Shown here: positions 1 through 6,987 of the stretch, piece by piece | How positions within the stretch are numbered: the first letter of the stretch is position 1 | Layout: every line of letters begins with the position of its first letter | Origin: Desulfobacterales bacterium | GTDB lineage: Bacteria > Desulfobacterota > Desulfobacteria > Desulfobacterales > UBA11574 | Length of the DNA stretch: 10,901 nt | Direction: 5' to 3' | Assembly: GCA_030601485.1 (NCBI GenBank) | Contig: JAUVTO010000045.1 | Coordinates: 1 to 10,901 of the forward strand | The notes under the pieces: generated by a model | Told to the model about the DNA's origin: nothing | The model's input: the letters and a program-made list of their open reading frames with translations, nothing else | The model's database searches: none | Made by a program: the position numbers and the translations under genes

Positions 1-80
1 TAGTGCCTGAACGAAAACCCCATGAAGCGGAATTCAGCTCTAATCGTTCCGCTACCAACTCTATGAATTTATTTTGGTTT

Positions 81-115
81 TTAAATCAACAATCATCAAT
101 CGCCAATCAACAATC
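81..115 (-). repeat. Degenerate heptamer tandem repeat (GATTGNN)
   Basis: Read on the minus strand from 115, the sequence is GATTGTT, GATTGGC, GATTGAT, GATTGTT, then GATTTAA: four heptamers sharing GATTG plus a decayed fifth. It lies inside the MITE-like element and supplies the stop codon (TGA at 109-107) of the fmdE-like reading frame. It looks like a short replication-slippage repeat; no function is evident. Confidence 0.6.
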
Positions 116-838
116 GTGCCTGAACGGGGTTTTCGTTCGGGCACTATTTAGGTGATAACTTACGGAATGTCTTTTGGAGTCGCCAACTATTTTCGGACTC
201 GAAGTTTTAGCTTTATTAGAAGGTATCCGATTCATATTTGGCCACGTTATTTCTCTGGCATTCACGAAATAGGTACCGCCGCTGCACGGTTTGCAGAAAA
301 TAGCACCGTTCCGTATCATTTCACGACCATCTCGCACGACCTGCCCACAGCGGCTGCATGGAACCTTCCTGCGAGTTGGCCCGGGCAGATCAAGCTCATT
401 CAACTCAACCTCCACTTCTTGAACCCGGAATAGAACGATATCCGGCATCCGTTGATAAGCCTCCAATTGCTGTAAATGCTTTCCCGATACCTCAGGAGCG
501 TAAATACTCGCCAGATCACGGGCCTCTTCAGTGGAAATGATTCGATAAGCGTTTTGAGTTTCAAGATTCAAAAACGTTGCGGCCATGATGCCATAATCTA
601 AGAACTTAAGACTGCGACGTCCCAGCTTGACTCCGGTAACATAGGAAACGGCATCGGCCGTACAGCGGTCCATTTCTACGAAAACAATCAGTTTTTTTAT
701 TTGATCCTTTCGGGTAGGTTCATTCAGGCCGATCAACCGGCAGCCCAGCATTGCCATGCGAACGCCGACAACTTGCCCGGGACAGAGATGTCCATGGGCG
801 TCAGCGGATTCTTCCAGTAGGATTTCAAACGGCTTCAT
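107..838 (-). CDS. FmdE-domain protein with C-terminal zinc ribbon, last gene of the arr operon
   Basis: The N-terminal ~150 residues match the FmdE family (named for formylmethanofuran dehydrogenase subunit E): DAHGHLCPGQ at 13-22 with His/Cys candidate metal ligands, CTADAVSYVTG around 59-69, and LKFLDYG near 77-83. A zinc-ribbon knuckle pair follows (Cys161, Cys164, Cys182, Cys185). FmdE-like proteins often lie beside molybdenum or tungsten oxidoreductases in anaerobes; their biochemical role is unsettled, so a part in metal or cofactor supply to ArrA is inference. The ATG at 838 is preferred to an upstream TTG (856) because AAGGGA lies 5 bases before it. It follows arrD by 86 bp on the same strand. 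After the zinc ribbon a ~55-residue tail has no recognisable motif, and its last ~13 residues are encoded by the repeat element at 1-146, so the original C-terminus was probably altered. Confidence 0.8.
   Translation of the reverse strand: MKPFEILLEESADAHGHLCPGQVVGVRMAMLGCRLIGLNEPTRKDQIKKLIVFVEMDRCTADAVSYVTGVKLGRRSLKFLDYGIMAATFLNLETQNAYRIISTEEARDLASIYAPEVSGKHLQQLEAYQRMPDIVLFRVQEVEVELNELDLPGPTRRKVPCSRCGQVVRDGREMIRNGAIFCKPCSGGTYFVNAREITWPNMNRIPSNKAKTSSPKIVGDSKRHSVSYHLNSARTKTPFRHDC
116..144 (-). terminator. Hairpin at the 3' end of the arr operon, possible weak terminator
   Basis: GTGCCTGAACG (116-126) pairs with CGTTCGGGCAC (134-144), with one mismatch and a 7-base loop. On the minus strand it would form a GC-rich stem at the end of the fmdE-like gene, the last gene of the arr transcript. 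It is not followed by a clean U-run, so intrinsic termination is uncertain. The hairpin is also part of the MITE-like element, and its presence may be incidental. Confidence 0.3.
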
Positions 839-924
839 GGGATTCCCTTTTATCAATCTTCAGGCATTTCATGGAGACTATTATAGAAGGACTAAAGGAT
901 ACTACACTACCGAATCCATGATCT

Positions 925-1590
925 CTAATATTCAAGATCCACCGGCTCCGGCAGTTCGATATTTGCAATATCTTCAAGGTCTTCAGCTATAAAAATCCGC
1001 ATAGCTGATGCAAGATTCCGGTAGAATCCGGTCTCTGCATTCAGCTTCACATTTCGTACAAATTCTGCCGCCCAGAGGCCCAAATGATTTTGAAGAAACG
1101 ATTTTTGCCTGCCAAGTTGTTCATAAGCGGCTTCCGGTGTATCGGAACGGATTGCCTCGATCTCTTTAAAAATTAAGAAATACATGAATTCCAACTCTGC
1201 TACAATATGATCCGGGGCATCCTTGAAATTTTCAGAAATATCGAGCCCCGCTTCTCTATATCTTTCTCTGACATCTACCGTCGAATTCTCCATGATCTTG
1301 CGATCACCTTCAAGGTAAATGGAACCATATGGGGGAGCCAGAAGACTGTATGGTCCGACAAAAAGCCTGGCAAAATCAACTTGAAGCTTTACAAAATCAC
1401 CGAGGTCATATAACTCATTACGCATTAAAACGGCGTGAGTAAAAGCTTCAGAGCCTAACGCCCCAAGGTGCTTTTCCATGCTGTTCAGTCTGATTAATAG
1501 ATCTTTGTCCGGCATGTGGAAACATTCCGCAAACGCTTTATAGGTATCTCGGCGGGCCGATTCGCGTAAAAGCAGATCATCGATTTTCAT
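925..1590 (-). CDS. arrD: TorD/DmsD-family chaperone for the arsenate reductase catalytic subunit (ArrD)
   Basis: This 221-residue, largely helical protein has the two signature regions of the TorD/NarJ-like redox-enzyme maturation chaperones: DFARLFVGPYSLLAPPYGS (72-90) and the D-x-x-DHIVAELEFM segment (about 124-136). Such chaperones bind the Tat signal or apo-form of a molybdopterin enzyme in the cytoplasm, hold export until the cofactor is inserted, and are dedicated to a neighbouring enzyme. Here the client would be ArrA. The length is typical. The ATG at 1590 follows a GGGAG ribosome site (AGGGAGAGTGAAAAATG). The gene lies 41 bp after arrC, matching the arrABCD order described in several arsenate respirers. 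A general TorD role is certain; the client is inferred from context. Confidence 0.85.
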   Translation of the reverse strand: MKIDDLLLRESARRDTYKAFAECFHMPDKDLLIRLNSMEKHLGALGSEAFTHAVLMRNELYDLGDFVKLQVDFARLFVGPYSLLAPPYGSIYLEGDRKIMENSTVDVRERYREAGLDISENFKDAPDHIVAELEFMYFLIFKEIEAIRSDTPEAAYEQLGRQKSFLQNHLGLWAAEFVRNVKLNAETGFYRNLASAMRIFIAEDLEDIANIELPEPVDLEY

Positions 1591-1631
1591 TTTTCACTCT
1601 CCCTGAATATTTGTTTTTATCCACCCGGCAA

Positions 1632-2780
1632 TTACGCGGGTGCCTCCTCCAGATTGAGATAGCGTTCACCCAGCGTATACAGCAGCAGCATTACCGCAAC
1701 TGCCAGTAAAAAGACCAGCCATTCCCAGATGCTTGGAAAATAGCTGAGAAACTCGGGATAATGCTCGGCCTTTGGGCCGACCGGCCGGCTCTGTCCGGCC
1801 AGCAGAATCTCCATGTGCATGGCCAGCGTGCCGAGTAGGGTCAGAGCTGCAGCCATCATCCGGGCCGTGTTACTCACTCGCAATGAGGGAATGGCCATCA
1901 GAACGAACGGCAGAAACAATCCAAATATGACTTCAGTATGAAAAATCCGCCAGGCGCCGAAGGCATGCTTAAATTTATGGTAGTTTAAAAATTCCGGAAC
2001 AAAAGTGGCCGATTCGATGGTAATTTTTAGTATTGTAAATACAATCACCGTGCCAAGGGCATAAGAGAATATTCGCGTAAATTCATTGCAGATCTCCACC
2101 TTTTTCTCGGAAACATCTTTTCCGGTCACACGGGCGTACATCAGGTCGTAAAATAGGCTCAAGGCTATCCCACTCAAAAAGGCTAATAACAGGCAATAGA
2201 TGGACATCACCGGTCCGAAATAAGTTACCCGGGATTCCGTCAGGCCAAACACGGCTCCAATCATCAGCGGGGCCACCAGGGCACCGAAAAAGGAAATGTT
2301 ACCCAGCACCTTGCTGAACCGGCTATGCCAGTCCCCGACGTGCATTCGCCAGAATTTTAAAACCAGGGTCAACAGCTCTATACTATAGATGAAACCTATC
2401 CACCAAATAGGAGAACTGAAATTTGGCGAAATGAAATTGTAGATCATGTGAAAAACGTTTCCCAGTTCCAGACCGATCGAAACAAAGCCGCCCATAAGGG
2501 TGGCAATGGCCAGGAATACCAGACGCTTGGCCACCGTATCGTATTTTTTCACCTCGAACACCAGGGGAATCGAAGCCAGGATGGTCAACCCGGAACTGGT
2601 CAACGCCAGGAAGATGTACACACCGAGGGGAAGGGACCAGATGATCACATCATTGGTGTTGAACAGACCATGACCCTCGGTGAAAAGCCTAAATGCGGCA
2701 ACCATCCCGATGATGATGGCAACGCCAAGCAGGCCCAGCCACATTCCGTATAACCCTTTTGATTTTTTTGTTTGACTCAT
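1632..2780 (-). CDS. arrC: NrfD/PsrC-type membrane subunit, quinol-oxidising anchor (ArrC)
   Basis: This 382-residue, very hydrophobic protein has about ten predicted membrane segments (roughly 12-32, 46-74, 86-110, 124-143, 160-181, 188-212, 234-256, 276-298, 306-327, 350-369). The length and pattern fit the NrfD/PsrC family of Fe-S/molybdopterin oxidoreductase membrane subunits, including ArrC. By family knowledge it anchors the ArrAB dimer on the outer face of the cytoplasmic membrane and passes electrons from menaquinol to ArrB. Arsenate reducers of the Shewanella type lack this subunit and rely on the cytochrome CymA, so its presence points to a self-contained quinol-arsenate reductase. 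The ATG (2780) directly abuts the arrB stop (TAA 2783-2781). A strong AGGAGG ribosome site lies inside the last arrB codons, implying translational coupling. Confidence 0.87.
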   Translation of the reverse strand: MSQTKKSKGLYGMWLGLLGVAIIIGMVAAFRLFTEGHGLFNTNDVIIWSLPLGVYIFLALTSSGLTILASIPLVFEVKKYDTVAKRLVFLAIATLMGGFVSIGLELGNVFHMIYNFISPNFSSPIWWIGFIYSIELLTLVLKFWRMHVGDWHSRFSKVLGNISFFGALVAPLMIGAVFGLTESRVTYFGPVMSIYCLLLAFLSGIALSLFYDLMYARVTGKDVSEKKVEICNEFTRIFSYALGTVIVFTILKITIESATFVPEFLNYHKFKHAFGAWRIFHTEVIFGLFLPFVLMAIPSLRVSNTARMMAAALTLLGTLAMHMEILLAGQSRPVGPKAEHYPEFLSYFPSIWEWLVFLLAVAVMLLLYTLGERYLNLEEAPA

Positions 2781-3506
2781 TTATATACCTCCTTTGCTCG
2801 GCTGATAGTTGGCAGGATTGAAATCCCGGATGTAGAAAACATGGGGCTCAGTCCCGAGCTGTTCGCGCAACCGAAAGGGACGGAATTTTCCGAGTAGTTT
2901 GCTGACTTCGCTGTTCGGATCATTGATGTCCCCGAATATCCGGGCATCTGACGGGCAGGCCTCCACGCAGTAGGGCAAATTTCCCTTTCGGGTTCGATGA
3001 TCGCAGAAAGTGCATTTTTCAACGACTCCCCTTGGTCTTATTCCCGGCAAAGTAGCCTCTCTTTCAGGATTGTAATATGGGATGGCTTTTCCCCTGACTT
3101 TCTTTACCTCTTCGGCGGGTGATGACGTAGCGCCCTTGATCAAAGGACGGCTGTTCCGCCAGGTTTTATGAGGCGTGTCCCAGTTAAAGTAGATTACGCC
3201 ATAGGGGCAGTTAAACTCACAGTACTTGCAACCGATGCACTTTTTCGGATCATGCATAGTAATGCCGTTATCCAGCTTGTGCATGGCTTGAGTCGGACAA
3301 CCCCGCACACACGGCGCATTCTGGCAATGGTTGCAGAGAGTCGGCATATAATGATACCGTACATTTGGAAAAGTTCCGGATGTTTGGGTTATTTTATTGG
3401 ACCAGTAAATACCGTCCGTGACATTGTTTTCGTTCCTGCATGCGATGCTGCAAGCACTGCACCCGACGCATCTTTGCAGATCAATGATCATTGCATATCT
3501 TGGCAT
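2781..3506 (-). CDS. arrB: Arsenate reductase iron-sulfur subunit with four [4Fe-4S] sites (ArrB)
   Basis: This 241-residue ferredoxin-like electron-transfer subunit belongs to the DmsB/PsrB/NrfC family. Its 16 cysteines fall into four groups: 13/16/19/23, 58/61/66/70, 90/93/96/100 and 165/168/180/184, enough for four [4Fe-4S] clusters relaying electrons from ArrC to ArrA. There is no signal peptide; partners of Tat-exported molybdoenzymes usually travel with the catalytic subunit. The chosen ATG (3506) has AGGAGG eight bases upstream. A GTG three codons earlier (3515) abuts that same ribosome site and is too close to be used. The gap to the arrA stop is 13 bp. The closest functional relatives expected are ArrB, ArxB and PsrB; the identity as ArrB rests on the neighbouring ArrA. 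Confidence 0.9.
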   Translation of the reverse strand: MPRYAMIIDLQRCVGCSACSIACRNENNVTDGIYWSNKITQTSGTFPNVRYHYMPTLCNHCQNAPCVRGCPTQAMHKLDNGITMHDPKKCIGCKYCEFNCPYGVIYFNWDTPHKTWRNSRPLIKGATSSPAEEVKKVRGKAIPYYNPEREATLPGIRPRGVVEKCTFCDHRTRKGNLPYCVEACPSDARIFGDINDPNSEVSKLLGKFRPFRLREQLGTEPHVFYIRDFNPANYQPSKGGI

Positions 3507-3519
3507 TTGATTCACCTCC

Positions 3520-6093
3520 TTAAACTTTCTCTACTTTGATTCGAGTGACTCCGTAATAGGCCGAGCTTCCGCTTAAGGCTTCATACTGCGCCGGAATGAT
3601 ATCGTTGCTGCTCCCGCCCCTTGGAATTTTACCGAATTTCTTGGCGGCCAGCCTTCCATAGGCCCAGTGTCCCTGACCGTAACACTTGGCAACGGTACCC
3701 GGACGAACTCCTTCCCATAGCTTGGCTGTGCAGACCAGATTTCCTGTAGGAGATGTGAGTTTCACCCTGTCACCGTTTTTAATCCCCAGTTTTTGCGCGT
3801 CCACGGGGTTGATCTTGGCCACGTCATCCCAGACCTCATCTCCGGGGTCGACATCCTTGAAGTCATAGTACCAGCTACAGTTGGCACTTCGACCTTCGCG
3901 ATTCAGACGCGATTTGTGGTCCACATGAATAAACGGGTATTCTTTTTCGTCACCCATAATGAAGGGTTCTTCATAGTGGGGTATAAATGCCCTCTCACCC
4001 CGGGCCAGATAGTTGGTGGCCTTCATTACTTCGTCCACGGTCACATTGTGATTTCCAGCATGTTTTTCCAGTGCCGCCTTCAAAGTGTCACTATAGAATT
4101 CAAACATGCCGGTTTTGGTCTTCATCTTGCCCCATCGTTTTTGGTAGGAATAGGGTTTCGAGTTCCAGACACCGACCTTGAGAAAGTCTTCCCAGCCGTT
4201 GAATTTATCTCCGCCTTGATATTTTGTCGGATCCCACAGGTTCTGGGTAGCGTATTTCAGGGCATAAAGGGCAAATTCCTTTTCATTGGTCGGTTCCTTG
4301 CCGGTTTCCGGATCCTTGTACTCTTTAAAATGCCGTAGCAGATTGTCGAACCCTCGTTCGGCCAGTTTCTCGGCGATTAGCCAGGGAATCTCGGTCTCGT
4401 CAGTTTTGTAGTCCCACACCGGTTCAATAATCGGCTGCATCAGGGTTACATGGCGATAACCATTACCAATGGACTTGACATAGCCCCATTTTTCAAACAT
4501 GTGATGGGTGTCGGGCAATACGATATCCGAAAACCACGAGAACTCGGAAGCATTGGTAGTAATGTGCACCAGAAACGGTATTTTTGAAAGTGCCCGCTCC
4601 CAGCGTTCCGGCTGAGGCGCCGAAAATGCAAAGTTGTTCATGTAGCCAATAGCGACCTTGATATCATAGGGGTCTCCATTGATTATCCCGTCGGCCGTGT
4701 TGTTGGTTATGACTCCACTTCCCGGTTTTCCTTTTTTTATACAGGGAAATTGTAACCGACCTCGCTGATCGAGCTTCTCGTGCTTCTTCCCCGTCTTGGC
4801 GATATCATCCATGAACGGCTTCTCTCCAGGAAAGTTGACGGTATACTCCTTGTTGCTTTTTAGCGTTCCCCCGATGTTATCCACGGCACCGACGATTCCG
4901 TTCAGAGCATGTATCGCCATACTGGTGTATCCTCCGCGAACCTGCATACAAGGGCCGCCTCCCAGCCAAGAAATGGCGTGTGGTGCTGACTTGCCGTATC
5001 TAACGGCCACACGCTTGATCTGATTCACCGGCAGTCCCGTTATCTCTGCTGCCCACTCCGGCGTTTTATCCCTAAGTTCCAGATTCCAGTACTTTACAAT
5101 CCCGTGCGTGTATTTTTCCTGAAAGGTATCTTCATCAACATACTGGCTCGGTATGAAACGATTGATGCCGTCAATAAAATCTCCAACGAACGGTTTGTAC
5201 CACAGCCCCGTAGCTAACAGAACATGGGAAATGGCTACGGCTAAAGCGCTATCCTGTCCCGGTTTAATAGGGAGCCACTCGTCTGCTTTGGCCGCCGTAG
5301 CAGACAGCCGGGGCTCCACAACAGCAATCGTTGCCCGATCGATGACATCTCCCCAAACCTTCGAGTAATAAGACACCTGGCGGTTGGCCGCCAAAGGATC
5401 GGCGCCCCAAAGCAGGAGGTATCTGGTATTTTCCACGTCATATTGCCGATAACCCCAATACGCTTCGGTGTAGTATGGCCCGAACTTTTCCGCTTCTGCA
5501 CAAAGGGCACTGTGGGAAATACTATTAGGCGAGCCAATAATCTTAGTCATGCGGCTATAGAGTATATCCCGCATGTAGGAATAACGGCCACGCATGAGCA
5601 TGTATTTATGGGTTTCGTTATTCTTTCGCAGTTCCATGATTTTGTCAGCGATCGTATTGAGGGCTTCGTCCCAGGTGATCGGCACAAACTTCGGATCCTC
5701 CTGGCGCCCCTTTCTCGGGTTGGTCCGTTTCATAGGGGTTTTGATGCGGTCAGGGTCATACACCTGTTGTAGGGACATATGTGACCGCGGGCATCCGGCG
5801 CCTTGGTTCACTTTGGAGTTAGGGTTACCCCTGACTTTGACAGCTCGTCCATCTACAACATAGACCTGCTTCGAACACCAGGAAGTACATCCCTGACAGG
5901 TGGCCGGACGCCACTCGCCCTTTACATTTGAAGCCACCCCGCTGGCTGATGCCAGTGCTTTCAACTCAGGCTTCAATTCTACCCCCAGCGCAACCGCTGC
6001 TCCGGCTGTTGCCGAGGCCTTAATGAACGTCCGACGTGAAAATTTGATGTCGCTAAGAAAATTTTTCATCAGTGTATTTTGTTTTTTTTTCAT
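3520..6093 (-). CDS. arrA: Respiratory arsenate reductase catalytic subunit, molybdopterin (ArrA)
   Basis: This 857-residue DMSO-reductase-family enzyme would reduce As(V) to As(III) as terminal electron acceptor outside the cytoplasmic membrane. A twin-arginine signal (SRRTFIK, 19-25) precedes a hydrophobic stretch. The proximal [4Fe-4S] ligands are Cys66, 69, 73 and 101 (CX2CX3CX27C). Cys198 in SHSALCAEA is the expected Mo ligand. RGRYS at 168-172 is the motif used to tell ArrA from the arsenite oxidase ArxA, which has a GRGWG-type motif. Lys203 and WGY at 213-215 match positions implicated in arsenate binding in the Shewanella ArrA structure (from memory). KPFVGDF (300-306) and GPYYTEAYWGY (205-215) correspond to stretches used for arrA PCR primers. 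Length equals characterised ArrA. GGAGG lies 4 bases before the ATG at 6093; a GTG at 6096 almost touches that site. PsrA/PhsA sulfur reductases are the main alternative, but RGRY and the cysteine Mo ligand context favour ArrA. Confidence 0.92.
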   Translation of the reverse strand: MKKKQNTLMKNFLSDIKFSRRTFIKASATAGAAVALGVELKPELKALASASGVASNVKGEWRPATCQGCTSWCSKQVYVVDGRAVKVRGNPNSKVNQGAGCPRSHMSLQQVYDPDRIKTPMKRTNPRKGRQEDPKFVPITWDEALNTIADKIMELRKNNETHKYMLMRGRYSYMRDILYSRMTKIIGSPNSISHSALCAEAEKFGPYYTEAYWGYRQYDVENTRYLLLWGADPLAANRQVSYYSKVWGDVIDRATIAVVEPRLSATAAKADEWLPIKPGQDSALAVAISHVLLATGLWYKPFVGDFIDGINRFIPSQYVDEDTFQEKYTHGIVKYWNLELRDKTPEWAAEITGLPVNQIKRVAVRYGKSAPHAISWLGGGPCMQVRGGYTSMAIHALNGIVGAVDNIGGTLKSNKEYTVNFPGEKPFMDDIAKTGKKHEKLDQRGRLQFPCIKKGKPGSGVITNNTADGIINGDPYDIKVAIGYMNNFAFSAPQPERWERALSKIPFLVHITTNASEFSWFSDIVLPDTHHMFEKWGYVKSIGNGYRHVTLMQPIIEPVWDYKTDETEIPWLIAEKLAERGFDNLLRHFKEYKDPETGKEPTNEKEFALYALKYATQNLWDPTKYQGGDKFNGWEDFLKVGVWNSKPYSYQKRWGKMKTKTGMFEFYSDTLKAALEKHAGNHNVTVDEVMKATNYLARGERAFIPHYEEPFIMGDEKEYPFIHVDHKSRLNREGRSANCSWYYDFKDVDPGDEVWDDVAKINPVDAQKLGIKNGDRVKLTSPTGNLVCTAKLWEGVRPGTVAKCYGQGHWAYGRLAAKKFGKIPRGGSSNDIIPAQYEALSGSSAYYGVTRIKVEKV

Positions 6094-6180
6094 CACGCCT
6101 CCATTTTAATTTTGAAAACATACACACTTTATATATCATCCCCTGCTTATCTGCTTTTTGAAGCTCTTTGGAAAAAGACA

Positions 6181-6570
6181 TTAACCTTGATCGTCTTGTG
6201 ATTTTACATCATTTTTCTCGATACACCTCAGCCAATAGAACATTTCATCCATATCGACCGGTTTATTCAGACAGGCATATACGTGATAACTCATGGACTC
6301 TTTAAATTCTGGATTATATCTGTGTTGAGACATGGCAAAAAAGTATACTTCGGGGAAATTAACTGTTAGTTGCCGAATGCTTCGATTGTCGACAGACTCA
6401 TTGTCAACATCCAGAATAACTGCCAGACAGGAACTTTTTTGAATGTATCCTCGAATGCTGTCCAATGACCGCATCGGAACGGCATGATATTGCTTTGCCT
6501 CCAGCATGGTACACAGCGCCTTGCTGTGTTGTTCATCAGTGTCAAGAAAAACAATTTTTTTTCCATCCAA
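6181..6570 (-). CDS. Stand-alone response-regulator receiver domain, first gene of the arr transcript
   Basis: This small cytoplasmic protein of about 129 residues is a CheY-like receiver with no output domain. Visible REC landmarks are an acidic pocket (Asp10, Asp12, Glu13 in FLDTDEQ), phospho-acceptor Asp54 (AVILDVD), a Ser at 81 in the switch position (FFAMSQ) and Lys103 in the conserved K-P pair (LNKPVD). All catalytic residues are present, so phosphorylation is plausible. The chosen start is TTG (6570), preceded by GGAG with a 7-base spacer and placed just before the first beta strand. A GTG at 6633 would add 21 residues with no visible ribosome site. It lies 87 bp upstream of arrA and about 115 bp downstream of the candidate sigma-54 start. 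No histidine kinase is encoded in the window, so its partner is unknown. Assignment to arsenic control is inference. Confidence 0.8.
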   Translation of the reverse strand: MDGKKIVFLDTDEQHSKALCTMLEAKQYHAVPMRSLDSIRGYIQKSSCLAVILDVDNESVDNRSIRQLTVNFPEVYFFAMSQHRYNPEFKESMSYHVYACLNKPVDMDEMFYWLRCIEKNDVKSQDDQG

Positions 6571-6694
6571 GGCGGTTCTCCAGGAGTTATTTTTGTGTGA
6601 AAAAAATAAAAAAGTATCGTCTAATAATACCACAATGTAGCAATTATAATGCCGGAGTTAATGTTTGGAAGAAAATATTTAATGGGGGATTTTA

Positions 6695-6710
6695 AGCATT
6701 TCGTGTGCCG
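6695..6710 (-). promoter_or_regulatory. Candidate sigma-54 (-24/-12) promoter for the receiver-arrABCD-fmdE transcript
   Basis: On the minus strand the sequence reads CGGCAC-ACGAA-ATGCT. GG at 6709-6708 and GC at 6697-6696 have the exact 10-base spacing of the TGGCAC-N5-TTGC consensus, and GGCAC is intact. Mismatches are C for T before GG and A for the first T of TTGC. Transcription would start near 6684, about 115 bases before the receiver start. The neighbouring gene encodes a sigma-54 activator, which strengthens the call. Confidence 0.6.
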
Positions 6711-6829
6711 TCAATTTAACTATCTGAAATAACAAAAGAATTGCCTGTCGTTAGAATAAGACCTTGCACTGAAACCAAATAAAAAAATCGCGGACAAAAG
6801 AAAGGATAAATGTTTGTCAAATTTTCATA

Positions 6830-6852
6830 TTGTGTGTAATTTTTTGACACAA
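6830..6852. promoter_or_regulatory. Possible activator site, TTGTGT-N11-ACACAA
   Basis: Inverted arms TTGTGT (6830-6835) and ACACAA (6847-6852) are separated by 11 bases, about 150 bp upstream of the predicted sigma-54 start. The distance suits an enhancer-type site for a bacterial enhancer-binding protein dimer, but the arms are short and the area is AT-rich. Confidence 0.3.
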
Positions 6853-6861
6853 AAAGAATAA

Positions 6862-6875
6862 ATAGATTTATCTAT
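6862..6875. promoter_or_regulatory. Possible activator site, palindrome ATAGAT-TT-ATCTAT
   Basis: A perfect 6-bp inverted repeat with a 2-base centre lies about 185 bp upstream of the predicted sigma-54 start. It is one of a cluster of AT-rich palindromes in this spacer and a candidate upstream activating sequence. No footprint consensus is known to compare it with. Confidence 0.35.
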
Positions 6876-6890
6876 GTAAAATAAATTAGT

Positions 6891-6913
6891 TACATATGTA
6901 TAAAATTTATACA
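6891..6913. promoter_or_regulatory. Possible main activator site, overlapping palindromes
   Basis: Two perfect palindromes overlap here: TACATATGTA (6891-6900) and TGTATAAA-A-TTTATACA (6897-6913, 8-bp arms, single-base centre). They lie about 210-230 bp upstream of the predicted -24/-12 start, within the usual range for sigma-54 enhancers, and directly downstream of the activator gene. Of the dyads in this spacer this is the longest with no mismatches, so it is the best candidate for binding by the Fis-type HTH of the neighbouring regulator. Confidence 0.4.
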
Positions 6914-6967
6914 CAAGTTTAGACATATTGCACGTGAGCAAAAACAGATTCTGCATTATTTGATGAA

Positions 6968-6981
6968 TTCGTAAAAAGTCC
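6968..6981 (+). repeat. Fragment of the TTCGTAAAAAGTCC repeat end
   Basis: TTCGTAAAAAGTCC here repeats the arm of the MITE-like element that begins seven bases downstream, in the same orientation. It probably is the remnant of another copy or a nested insertion. Confidence 0.5.
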
Positions 6982-6987
6982 GATTTA

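Larger units (their letters stand above)
1..146. repeat. MITE-like element with 21-bp terminal inverted repeats
   Basis: The first 21 bases (1-21, beginning TAGTGCCTGAACG) and bases 126-146 (ending CGTTCGGGCACTA) are inverted copies matching at 20 of 21 positions. The interior has no coding potential and contains a smaller hairpin (GCGGAA at 27-32 with TTCCGC at 47-52) and a short heptamer repeat (81-115). Size, perfect-ended arms and lack of a transposase fit a miniature inverted-repeat element moved in trans. A target-site duplication cannot be judged because the left end coincides with the window edge. The right arm overlaps the last codons of the fmdE-like gene, so the element probably landed in or just after that gene. 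Confidence 0.7.

Noticed and set aside
81..115. CRISPR-like spaced repeats
   Set aside because: The units are 7 bp with no spacers; it is a short degenerate tandem repeat inside a MITE-like element.
3793..4338. Long plus-strand open frame inside arrA (and similar ones at 7804-8187, 3168-3539, 5443-5772)
   Set aside because: They lie wholly antisense to well-supported genes, have no recognisable domain and no good ribosome sites; they are shadows of the coding strand.
3520..6093. Assignment as arsenite oxidase ArxA
   Set aside because: ArxA carries a GRGWG-type motif where this protein has RGRYS; other segments also read like ArrA.
6728..6746. Alternative -24/-12 site on the minus strand, AGGCA...TTTTGT
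   Set aside because: GG and G(T) have the right spacing, but the -12 GC is missing and the match is clearly poorer than the site at 6695-6710.
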